Assembly (NCBI RefSeq): GCF_000143415.4
Contig: NW_003314262.1
Location: forward strand, 674,392 to 738,391
Length of the DNA: 64,000 nt
Direction: 5' to 3'
DNA from: Selaginella moellendorffii
Lineage: Eukaryota > Streptophyta > Lycopodiopsida > Selaginellales > Selaginellaceae
The notes under the pieces are model-generated. The model had not been told where the DNA came from and did no database searches. It saw only the letters and a list, made by a program, of their open reading frames with translations. Below, in pieces: positions 1 through 9,953 of this stretch. Position numbers and translations under genes: made by a program. How positions within the stretch are numbered: position 1 is the stretch's first letter; each line of letters starts with the position of its first letter.

Positions 1-456
1 CCTTCTTGGATTGCCACGCGGCAGTCGCCAAGTGGCCCTTGGGCTTAATGCGGCTGTGGCCGGATGGGCCAAGGGAAAATGGGGGCGTCAAAGAGAAGGC
101 ATACAACAAACACATCGGCAGCAAATATTACTCTATCCCCGGGGTAGAAGATCCATCCGCGGCGAGGAAATAGGGCTTGCGCGATCGATCCATGGCTGCG
201 CGGAGGCGATGAAGATTACAGGTATGCCGCGGTTGCTGCCGTCTTGCCAGCATTGTGTACTCGATCGCTGCGCCGCGAATGCGGTGAAATGCCGCGCGGT
301 GTCCGAGGCGGAGGAGGAGGAGGAAGAGGAGGAGGAGGAAGGACGAGAGGAGGATCAAAGAGAGGAATCCAAATGAGAGCTGGGCAATCGGGATCAGCAT
401 AGCAGGCCAGATTCCTAGTTAGTGTGTTCGTGTGATTAGGGCGACGGCCGTAGCTA
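1..456. other. Upstream region / probable 5' UTR of the ATX-like gene
   Basis: No supported gene lies here. The stretch contains a purine-rich GAG/GGA repeat around 305-345, which gives an open frame rich in glutamate. That frame looks compositional rather than coding, because no domain is visible and it stops before the next gene. The region most likely holds the promoter and leader of the gene starting at 457. Confidence 0.4.
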
Positions 457-3400
457 ATGGGGACAGGGCAGGGTAGCGATGCCGGCTTCGGGACAGATTA
501 CTTGACGAGGCAGCTCATCGCTCCGGCTGCTCCATCCGGATGCGCAACATTTCATCATCAATCCGTGAACAGGAATGGGTTTCGCGATCTCGATCGAGAT
601 GTTGGAGGCGGTGTCGAGCAGCAGCAGCAGCAGCAGGCTATCAGGTTGGCATCGTTCTGGCGACCTCCAGCGGCAATCAAGCCCAATCCCATACACAATC
701 CCAGCCCCATCAAGCAGCCCACATTGGCAGCAGCGCAATTCCAAGCGCCCGGCAGCTGCGACGACAAGAAGCCATTGATGCAGCTGGGCAAGAGTCGCAA
801 TGGGATCAAGCGAGTGCACGCCTCGTGCATCAATCACGGCCAAGCTGATCGATGCATTGGCGAGAGGATTGCTTTGCCTGTTACTCCGCCACCGCCACCA
901 CCTCCCCCAGCGGCTTCTTCTCTCGATTCCAAGCCTCCAGTCGGACTACTACACGTTGGTGGGTTTCATCGAGGGTGGAACAGTAGTGATGTTACGAGCA
1001 CCCACATAAAGGTGGAGGCCGATCCTTTAGCATCCAGCAAGAATTTGGGTGGGAAGAAGGATGCTGGACCGAGTCTTCCAGTTCCAGGCAAACTCTCTCT
1101 CAAGCGCTGCAAGCCCACCACTTCAGACGAAGTTTCAAAAAGACTGAAGAAGCCGAAGGTTGAAGCTTTTGGGCAGGACAAGCTCGAGTTCAAGAGAAGC
1201 TTGGCGCTTGTGATCAAAGCTCTCAACGCTCTATCTTGTTCTTCATTTGACGAGGACGACGAGGGTGTCTTTGCAAAGACCCAGGTGCATGACTTGGTAC
1301 CACCAGAGGAGAGCTCCATCCAACATGGTAGCTGCCGAACCAGACGCTCTGTCGATGCAGGTACGCCATCGCATTGCGGCAATTTGATCTGACGAGTGCA
1401 TATCGTGACGCAGATTGTTCAGAAAGTAGCAACATCTCGTTCTCGAATGAAACCACTGGCCATCCGAGCAAGGACGAGGAGGTCGCTCCCCTTATACGCT
1501 CCAAACGGGGAAGGTCGCAGGCCTTGCCGACGAGATTACGTGACTCGGTGCTTGCTCCGTTGAAGAAACGTTCCACTCGAGGCTCCAAGCGCGAGATTGA
1601 AGAAAAAGCTCGTCCTGCTGAAGAAGCCCAACAAGCTGGGAGAAAGCACGATGCAAACTCTGTTACATCCAGGAGTGATGGCATCCATGAATCCCCGACA
1701 TTGACATCAGTTGAAGTGCTGAGAAGAAAGGCGGAAGTGCGGTTTTCTCCCGCCGAAGTGGAGGTTACCTCTGTCATATCGTCGCAAAAGCTTTCCACGG
1801 TCACGGATGCGGAAACAATCTCAGAGTGCGATGGAAAAGCCGCTTTCATCACCTGTGGCTCACACTCCCTTGAAGAGTTTGACATTGGAGACATTGTTTG
1901 GGCGAAATCTGGGAAGAAGAAGGACCCTGTTTGGCCAGCAAAGGTAGTTGATCCTATCAAGGAGGTACCGGAGTCCGTTCGAAGGAAATGCGTCCCAAAT
2001 CGGCTCTGCGTTATGTTCTACGGCGAATCTTTAGCGAGAGGAGTGAAACGACGGGTAAGCTGTTTCTACTTATTACTTGTTTGTACTAACTTCGATGCTT
2101 TAGGACTATGCATGGGTAAGAAAGGGCATGATATTTCCCTTCGTGGATTATTTGGAAAGGTAAGAATGTGAGTCCACAATTTAGATGTGACGGACTTGTT
2201 TCTCAGGTTCCAGAGCCAAACATCATTTAACAAGAGTCAGCCCGGTGATTTTTGGTCTGCCATTGAAGAAGCAACTCTGGCCGAAGCTGGTTTCGAAGAA
2301 TGTGAAGATGTTTGCAAAAAACCCTCTCACAGCGAAGATGAGAGCAAATGCGAAGATGCTAAGCAAAGGGTATGCAAACTTCTGAAAGTAAACATGCATA
2401 GCTCTAACGGAACATTGTGCAGATAAATATTTGTGTCGGTTGTGGAGCTGCTTTGTTCGGAAGGATAAAATTGAACCCGGTCCCTGAAGAGCTATTGTGC
2501 AGACATTGTAAAAAGGTCTGTGTATTTATCTTTGTCTTGACTTTCTTGGTCTTGACTTCTCGACGTCAGCTTTACAAATCAAGGCAGTACTGTGGAATTT
2601 GCAAGAAGGTTTGGCATCCAAATGACAAAGGCGACTGGGTAAAGCGTTCTTCTTTTCTTTTTTCTTTTCTTTCTTTTTTCTAGTTTGCTGAATGCGAAAC
2701 TTTTGTAGGCTGCATGCGACAATTGTGAAATCTGGGTACATGCTGAATGTGACAATATCAGCAGCAAGCAGCTGAAGGTTGTATTGAAACTCTCTTGACT
2801 GTCACATTAAAATTTCTAACAGTAACTAAACAAACAGGAGCTGAAACGCTGTACTTACTACTGTCCCGACTGCAGAAACACGCAGAACATTTCGAAGAAG
2901 CGAGGGGCCGAGTAAGCTATACTCATCTGCATATCTCTTACATATTTAACTTGTACCCTGTAGCTCAAACGGGAACAATGGCTCAACATACGTTCTTCCA
3001 CGCAAGCTACTTGTGACATGTTCAGGGTGCGAAGCAGAATATTTGCCAAAGCATCACCGGTAAGCTATTGTCTTCCTCTTCCTGTCTTCCACTGACTGGA
3101 CGATAACATTTTACAGAATCCTTTGCAAGTGCGAACGATGTGGTGACGGAAAGCATATGCTACCTTCAGAATGGGAACAACACACTGGATCTAAGAAGAG
3201 AAGGTGGAAGGAGACTATCGTGGTCAAAAATCTGAACCAGACTCTTCTCTCCTGGGTATGTCCCGTGCATATGTTTTGCATCGAACTAATCCTGCTCATC
3301 CTGTAGCTACGACTTATGCTGGAGGGCGGCGCTATCGGCCTTGCTTACGATGGTCCTGAACTTTGCACGCCAAACAGCTATCGTGTGAAGGAACTTTTGA

Positions 3401-5452
3401 CATGTTTGGAAGGTAAGAACTTATTTTGGCAAATAAACAGAATGACCAAGCATTAGTTTTAGCGGCATACAAACCGGTTGTTCCTATCTGGACACCTGAA
3501 AGGTGTGCTGTTTGCCGATGGATTGAAGACTACGATGTGAACAAGATTATTATTTGCAACAGGTATTTATTTTCTGCTTAAAGATAAACTTGAGCCAGTC
3601 GCTATGTAGGTGCCAATTGGCTGTTCATGAAGAGTGCTATGGGGTCAAAGCTTCAGAAATAAGTGGTTCATGGGTTTGTCGAGGTTGCGAGACGCCTGAT
3701 GCTGTGCGCGATTGCTGCCTTTGTCCCGTGAAAGGTAATCCGTCTTCCTGTTAAGTTTGTGTAAGATGCATCACTTGCTTATTACAGGTGGAGCACTCAA
3801 GCCTACCACTATCAAAGGTCTTTGGGTGCATATTACGTGTGCTTGGTTTATTCATGAGGTGACGTTCAAGGATGAAGTAGCAATGGAGCCAGCCGCAGGC
3901 ATTACCCGAATCGATCTAATGCGTTTCCGCGAGGTTTGTGCCGAAAGCCCTTACTTCCACCTTTGTCCTAATTTTTACTTCTTTCTCGGTGAAGGCCTGT
4001 GCAGTTTGCAAGCAAATTCATGGGGTCTGTATACAGTGCAACAAATGTAAAACCCTGTATCATCCAATGTGTGCTTTGAGAGCCGGATATCACATGGAGG
4101 TAAGCTCTTCAGCTTTCAGTTCTATCCTATACACGATGATGTTTCAGGTTCAAATTTCCTATAAGAAAAATGGTTCTTTTGAGACAAGAATGATAACTTA
4201 TTGCGCCACGCACAAGTATTGTCTTGTTATTTATTTCTGTTCAGAGCTAAAAGAAATGTTGCAGGGCGCCAAAGCCAGATTCATACATACAATATACTAC
4301 AGACAAGGGTGTTTCACTGGGAAAGAAAGAACGGTTCAGTAATGGTCAATCTTCCAAATCTTCGAGTACATTCAACTCCTTTCCTAAGAAGCTGTGCGAT
4401 GATCTAGAAAAAGAGTTTCAAAATTTTCGGCGATCTAAAAACCCAGCTGCAAGGTGTCAAGTTTATGGTCAGAACATGTATTACAAGGTGCTTTTGTTTG
4501 GCTTTGTATTTCAGTTTATGAATTTTTCGTGCGTTTCTTGCAGAGAAGCAACAGAAGTCCGATAGCTTACAGGGTGATGGGATACAGTCATCACTCTACG
4601 GAAAGCATAGATGCCCTTCGGGTACGAAGTTCATGTATGATTCGTGCTAATTGTTGTTCATGGCAGGATTTTCCGGAACTCGAACATGAGGACCTTGTTG
4701 ATATGAAGACGAGGTTGTCGTTTTTGGAGGCAAGTGGCATTACATGATTGTTATCATCATTTTCTTTGTTCTGTTTCTCTTGTCCAGAAAACTGAAAAGT
4801 CTCGAGTCTGCTTCGGGAAGTCGGGTATTCACGGTTGGGGATTGTTTGCGCGCAGGACCATCGAAGAGGGAGAAATCGTAAGATAACGTTGTTTCTCCTA
4901 GGTGCTTGGAGTCTAATTTCCTTGACGCAGGTTGTTGAGTACCGAGGCGAGCAAGTGAGAAGAAGTGTCGCCGATTTGAGAGAAAAGCGATACCGTGACC
5001 AAGGAAAAGATTGCTACGTAAGGATTATCATTTTTCTTACCATGTTGGTAACGTATCAAACCGTCTTGCAGTTGTTCAAGATAAGTGAGGAGATTGTAAT
5101 CGATGCCACTGAGAAAGGGAACATAGGTCGGCTCATCAACCACTCGGTGTGTTGATTTTAAAAACATCCTGCTTCTTTATGCTGATTTTTAGATATGGTT
5201 TCTTTGCAGTGCTCACCCAGTTGCTATGCACGAATTTTATGCGTTGATGGTGAGGAAAGCCGCATCGTTCTCATTGCGAAGCGAAATGTGGCTGCGGGCG
5301 AGGAGCTTACGTAAGTTGCATATCGTTTGTTCATGGTTTAGTCATTTGTTGCTTTCCTTTATCGTTACAGATACGACTATCAGTTTGAGGAGGAAGACAA
5401 GAAGGTTCCTTGCTTGTGCGGATCCGACTCGTGCCGGCAATACATGAACTAG
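457..5452 (+). CDS. ATX3/4/5-type trithorax histone H3K4 methyltransferase (PWWP-PHD-ePHD-SET)
   Basis: This is a chromatin regulator expected to methylate histone H3 lysine 4 in the nucleus. It has a low-complexity N-terminus with a six-residue Gln run. A PWWP domain follows ([20 protein letters not shown] at about 1890-1945, continued by [18 protein letters not shown] at about 2105). Next come a Cys-rich zinc region with PHD finger ([10 protein letters not shown], then [12 protein letters not shown]), a second PHD plus extended PHD (about 3500-4110), and a C-terminal SET domain. The SET core shows [20 protein letters not shown] across an intron, and GEELTYDY, followed by post-[11 protein letters not shown] and the stop at 5450-5452. 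The order PWWP-PHD-ePHD-SET without FYRN/FYRC matches ATX3/4/5 rather than ATX1/2. It has many introns of about 50-60 bp; the first is 1361-1413. The start is the first ATG of the long open exon. Internal exon edges are approximate. Confidence 0.9.
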
Positions 5453-5582
5453 CGGCACAACTTGATTTTTACATAAACGAGAGGAGGATCAAGGCAGCGC
5501 TGTACATTATCCCCGGAGGTGAGAACATATATATATAGATATATACACTAAACTGGAAACTGGAAGCAAGAGAGCAGTCCTT
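5453..5582. other. Convergent intergenic spacer with AT dinucleotide run
   Basis: This 130-bp spacer lies between the stops of the ATX-like gene and the minus-strand neighbour. It includes a TA-rich stretch near 5527-5548 that could serve 3' end formation on either strand. No gene is seen. Confidence 0.4.
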
Positions 5583-6552
5583 TTAGAACGCAAAGAAGAT
5601 CCAACCCATCCCCCAGCCGAGCATGAATCCAGCACCAGCAAGCCCCAGGCCCAACGCAAACGCCACAGTGCAGCGCAGCAGCAGCTCTTCCGGACGAGTA
5701 GCACCACCACCTCGTTCCAGCTTCGTCTTCTTGTGGTAGTGGTGGTGCTGGTGGTGATTCCATCGCTTGGAAGAAGTCTGGAGCTGCGGGCAGTGGTGGT
5801 GAAAGTGGTGGCCGAGTGACTTTGAAGGAAAAGCAGCGTGACACATCCGAAGGCACAGATTCTCGGCTTGCAGCGATACGAGCCACTGCCTGTAGGCCAG
5901 CGACATGGATGCCTCGCGGAAGAACAGATGCATCAGCTCGTCCTTCTCTCGAAACGCACGCACCGCCAGCTTCTCCGCTTCTCGTGCCCGTGTCTGGGAG
6001 CGGCACAGCGCCTCGCCAAGCAAATCATGCGCTCGGGGCCCGGTCGAAGATCGAGGACTGTTACTACTGCTGCAAGACCTGCCAAGACAAAAAGAAAAAC
6101 AATTGATAACGCTCAAAACAAAAGGAAAGATTTCCAACTTACGTTGGTTTGATGCTACTGTGCGCTTCCGGAGACGGCGGGGGAAGATCGCAGTTGGCGA
6201 TGTTGCCAGATCTTTGCGAGACGATGGCCGCGAGTTCATGGCTTCCGGCGGTTCGCCAAGACACTGGTAGTGACGACGACGAGGTTGTCACGGTTGTGGA
6301 GTCGAGGGAGGATTTTAGATGAGCGGTTTCTTCGCCGGATTCAACTCGGTGCTGGCCAAAGTAGCTCCCCTTTGTGACGTAGATCCGCTGCCTGTGCCGC
6401 TCCTGATCGATGAGCTCTGCGTACTGCGAGTGATCCGGCCACAGGAGGAACTCATCCTCCTCTTTCATCAAACTCTGGAGTTTTTGCTGCTGCCGCGTGG
6501 AAGGCTTGCTTGACTTGTGCTTGGTCGTGGCCCACTGCCAATCGGCAGCCAT
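5583..6552 (-). CDS. Plant-specific uncharacterised protein with C-terminal membrane anchor
   Basis: The function is unknown. The sequence matches a conserved plant family of uncharacterised proteins that I recognise from three blocks. The first is a mid-protein block (PVSWRTAGSHELAAIVSQRS, followed by NCDLPPP). The second is a helical block (EALCRSQTRAREAEKLA, ending in a segment like LMHLFFREASMSLAYRQW). The third is a C-terminal hydrophobic anchor (VAFALGLGLAGAGFMLGW then GMGWIFFAF). I see two exons joined across an intron of about 66 bp near 6075-6141. The chosen start (MAADWQW) aligns with the usual MAAA...WQ start of the family; an in-frame ATG 90 bp upstream is possible. A His-rich stretch precedes the anchor. 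The protein is predicted to be tail-anchored in an endomembrane or organelle membrane; that location is inference. Confidence 0.75.
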
Positions 6553-7044
6553 GGCGGAGTCAAGGCATCCAGATCTCGCAAAGCCCCTGCAGCATTCCAT
6601 TTCACCATCTCTATCTAGATCGAAAGAGGAGAAGAAACTCACTTTTGATCGATTGAGAAAGGAGGAATGCGTTGGTTGGATTCCCTTACGTGTAGAAGAA
6701 CGCTTGCTGCTGATCTCTCATAGCGCTGCCGCCGCGATCAGCCCTGGGCTGATCGAGGGATCGCGATCGCCCTAATCTCCGTCCGCGTCACATTGGCGCC
6801 AAACCTGGCCTGTAATCCTCGGTCATCCGCCACGCAACGCCGCGATCTCCTCTCCTCTTCCACGGGCGCGCGAGGATGCTGTGGGGCGGCACGAGATCGC
6901 TGCTCCAAATTACCGTTCCGTGCAAGCATGCGCTCGACACGTCACGAGACTAGAGAAATAAAGGACAAAACAGGTAAAGGTAAAATATTCCTCGATTTTT
7001 TGGAGGATCGTAGAATATTCTGGTCAACCCAGTTCGAGAAGATT
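6553..7044. other. Intergenic region: promoter of the anchored protein and 3' end of PGK
   Basis: Both neighbours are on the minus strand, so this 492-bp stretch must hold the 3' UTR of the phosphoglycerate kinase gene and the promoter of the downstream gene. Open frames through it have no recognisable domain. No RNA gene was seen. Confidence 0.4.
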
Positions 7045-8832
7045 TTAGAGTTTATCTTTATGGCCGTTGATGAGCGCTTTCACTGTATCGAGACCAAAAG
7101 GATTTCCTTCTTCGATCACTTTGAGCACGGTGCCTCCACCTGTGAAGAGATAATACTTGGGACTGTCCAGTGCCTCGTGATACAAGCCAGGATGCAAGCT
7201 GCCAGCACAAAAAAATCGATCAATCCCCATCCAAAGGAGCAAAGATTTAGGAAGAACTCACCTCTTAAACACCTGGAGCGTGTCACCTCCTCCAAACAGC
7301 TTCTGAGCTCCAGTGTTACGGTCGATGACTTCATCCATCTTGCTGGTGCCGTGCCAAAAGTGGGGCATCAGGCCCATCACCGCATTCACGAATATGGCTT
7401 TGGCGGACGACAGTGACTCCCTCACCTCACCCGACTCGAATGACGCCGGATCGACGTCCACTATGTACTTATATTCCTTTCCTGCTTGAAACTCCTGTTA
7501 AGCCATCTAGAAAAGCTTAGAGGCAAGCAAGCGAAAACAAACCATAAACATCACAAACCTCGATGGATATAGTGCGGAACTTGTTCTTGTACCGGCCATC
7601 AAGCGTGTCTGACTCGACCAGGAGAGGCAAGTCCAACACTTTCTTTTGTTTCTTGTCAAGCTCCACAAGGCCCCTGGCCAGATCAATATCAGACTCCTGT
7701 AGAAATCAATCCATTGAGTTAATGGACAAGAGCATGGAACGGCACAATTGCGCACACCTGAACTCCGGCAATCGAGATGTCATACTTGGCACATAGATAC
7801 GTGTTGTAAATCACTCCCCCCAAAATCAGCTTGTCAACCTTCTTGTAGATTTCGGTGAGCGGGCCTATCTTGGTGTCGTACTTGGCACCAGCAACGATCG
7901 CTACAAATGGTCGCTTTGGTTCGAGAACAGCCTTCACGTTGCTCAGTTCATCCTAAGGAGCCCAGAGATAAGAACAAATCAACTCCGTGTTTGCATGACA
8001 AAAGTTACTTGCCTGCATGCACAGTCCCGCAAAAGATGGAAGGTACTTGGCAATGTGATACGTTGACGCATGAGATTGCCATGACCCAAAAGCATCATTC
8101 ACATACACATCCGCAAGTCCAGCTAGTTGAACAACGAACCTCTCCATTTTCTCTCCCTTGTCTTCCTCTCCCTGTTGTGAATAGCTCGAGAAAAATATGG
8201 AAAAATTGAAAGCTCGTTCCTTACCGCAAACCAGCGTGTGTTGGGAAGATAAACTCCTCCGATTTTCCTCGAGCGGAGGTCGTGGATGAGCCAATTAATG
8301 GAGGTGTCAATGTCCAGAATGCCATCCTTGTCACTGTGGTGGAACTCCGGGACAACGAACTTGATTCGGAGCTTCCTCTGAAGGTAAGCCACCACAGCAT
8401 CCACGGAATCATCCGAGCTGATTGTGATGCTCTTGTTCTTCTTGTCGAATGGACGCCCGATGTGTGTCATGACAATTAACCTGTCATCTATGCCTCAACA
8501 ACTTCCAAAGGCGGCATTTTTAACACTCACCGGCCACCCCTTTGCACTATGTTGAACATGGTAGGAAGCGTAACATCGATGCGGTACTGATCCAAAATCT
8601 TTCCTGCCGCACAAATCGATGTCAGAAAGGAGAGAATTCTCGTAAAAGCCTTACCTTTCTTCACAACATTGTGATCGACACGGAGGAGAACCACCTTGTC
8701 CCGCAAATCAGCTTCCTGTAGCAGAGGTAACTTTGGATCCAAAGACGCAGCGTTGCTCCCCCGTTCATCATCCACACTGTAGCCAATTTGCAAAGTTCCA
8801 TTGTTGTTGCTCTCGGGACCGTAAGGAGCCAT
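7045..8832 (-). CDS. Divergent phosphoglycerate kinase
   Basis: This is a member of the phosphoglycerate kinase fold (3-phosphoglycerate + ATP to 1,3-bisphosphoglycerate + ADP). Landmarks in order are VVLLRVDHNV, YRIDVTLPTM, MTHIGRP, LPNTRWFA, DVYVNDAFGSWQSHAS, AGAKYDTKI, FVNAVMGLMPHFWHGT, KLFGGGDTLQ and YLFTGGGTVLKVIEEG. The nucleotide-site Lys of GAK and the GGGD and TGGG loops are kept. The usual TAHRAHSS block is SWQSHAS, so its Arg is gone, and the usual WNGPxGVFE is VNAVMGLMP. The gene has at least eight exons with short introns. No transit peptide is obvious (starts MAPYGPESNN), suggesting a cytosolic protein. It is clearly different from standard plant plastid or cytosolic PGK, so either a divergent subfamily enzyme or a protein with altered substrate use. 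Assignment to the PGK fold is firm; activity is uncertain. Confidence 0.85.
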
Positions 8833-9111
8833 GCCTCCCTTTTTACTTTTTCTTCCTTCTCTTCCTCCTCATCGTGCTGCTTGTGAGCTGTATATAAATA
8901 GCTGCAGCCAAGTGCCCAAATTTATCATCCAATCCAATAATTCTCACGGGTCTTACTCACTGTTACAGCTCGATAATTGCGGTGACACCACACGCTTACG
9001 TGTTTCGCAGTCGCCATTCCATTCCGGTAGCTTTTGTCCTTCCCAAGAATAGAAGAGCTCCCACATTATAAATTGGACCATTTCATTCACACGAGCCGTG
9101 TCAAATAAACT
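8833..9111. promoter_or_regulatory. PGK promoter and 3' UTR of the DUF493 gene
   Basis: This 279-bp interval precedes the minus-strand PGK start. A TATA-like element (minus strand TATTTATATAC, around 8888-8900) lies about 55-65 bp upstream of the ATG, which would imply a short leader. The right part must contain the 3' UTR of the neighbouring minus-strand gene. The TATA assignment is by motif only. Confidence 0.3.
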
Positions 9112-9831
9112 TTACAAGAAATACTTCATGCGGCTATCACACCGCATTGCATTGTACACAGCGCGCACCTGCTTCCACAGTGACGAATGAGTGAGTACCC
9201 GTCTCAGTTTTAAAGATTGAGCGAACCTGTTCACTCGATTGCACTGCAACGGGCCCGATTTTCACTGATATGTACTTGCCTTGGGATGAGAGCTTGCTGC
9301 TAATCTCCTCCTGTAAAATGGGGACGAGTGTAGAAAAGACATAAAACAAAAGCTTCCTATCACGCACCGTAGAGACAGAAATTTGAAGAACAGTTTCCAC
9401 AGCCAAAACCATTGCTCTGACGAAGTCATCACCACCGGTTCCAATGGCTGTGAATCCACGCTCCATAGGGTACGTATTCACCTTAGACACAAAGAAAAAA
9501 GAGTAGCAAACATATATGTTACAGGCATCACTCACCTTACTATCGAGTGCCTGCCATTCATCCACCACGGTTCCTCCCATCACCACATTGGTTGTCCGAG
9601 AAACTCTGTTGTCGGCCCTGGAAACCTCTGTAGCTAGAAGTGGCATGGATCAAACAAATCAGGCAGCTCTGCATTACCTGAAATGGCTTTGAGGACAGCG
9701 TCCTGGACAGGAACGGCATCGCTCTCGCTGCAAAACATCCGCATCCGCCGGGGCTTGAAAGATCGGCGCCATCGCTCCAGTGTTCCAGGAGGAGTGCCCA
9801 GAGCCACGATCGCCATGCCCCTGATAGCCAT
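9112..9831 (-). CDS. DUF493 (YbeD/UPF0250-like) plastid protein
   Basis: This is a plant member of the small DUF493/UPF0250 family; the bacterial homologue is YbeD and the plant role is not established. The core reads VVMGGTVVDEWQALDSK, VNTYPMERGFTAIGTGGDDF and KLSSQGKYISVKIGPVAV. It ends, in a spliced last exon (9112-9168), with VRAVYNAMRCDSRMKYFL. That exon is found only by removing the intron 9169-9226; reading straight through gives a false C-terminus. The basic N-terminus (MAIRGMAIVALGTPP, then RRSFKPRRMRMF) looks like an organelle transit peptide. The gene is head-to-head with the DRP5A gene, 122 bp between start codons. Confidence 0.82.
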
Positions 9832-9953
9832 ATATCGCCCTAGAAGAACCCTAATGCCCTCGTCGCGCCAAGTCGGGTTAACGTTAGATTAGGTTTCCCG
9901 CCAAAATTTGAAGCCGATCGTTTTCCGTAGTGTATTGGGGTACGGACGAGGGG
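9832..9953. promoter_or_regulatory. Bidirectional promoter between DUF493 gene and DRP5A
   Basis: Only 122 bp separate the two divergent ATGs. A telo-box-like AACCCTAA lies at 9847-9854. No TATA box is evident. Bidirectional use is inferred from spacing. Confidence 0.45.

Noticed and set aside
11-376. Open frame with a poly-Glu run at the left edge
   Set aside because: It is a translation of a GAG/GGA repeat, has no domain, and lies in the likely leader of the ATX-like gene.
9930-9953. Upstream extension of DRP5A
   Set aside because: The frame is open but begins with GTG; the first ATG and the family alignment support 9954.
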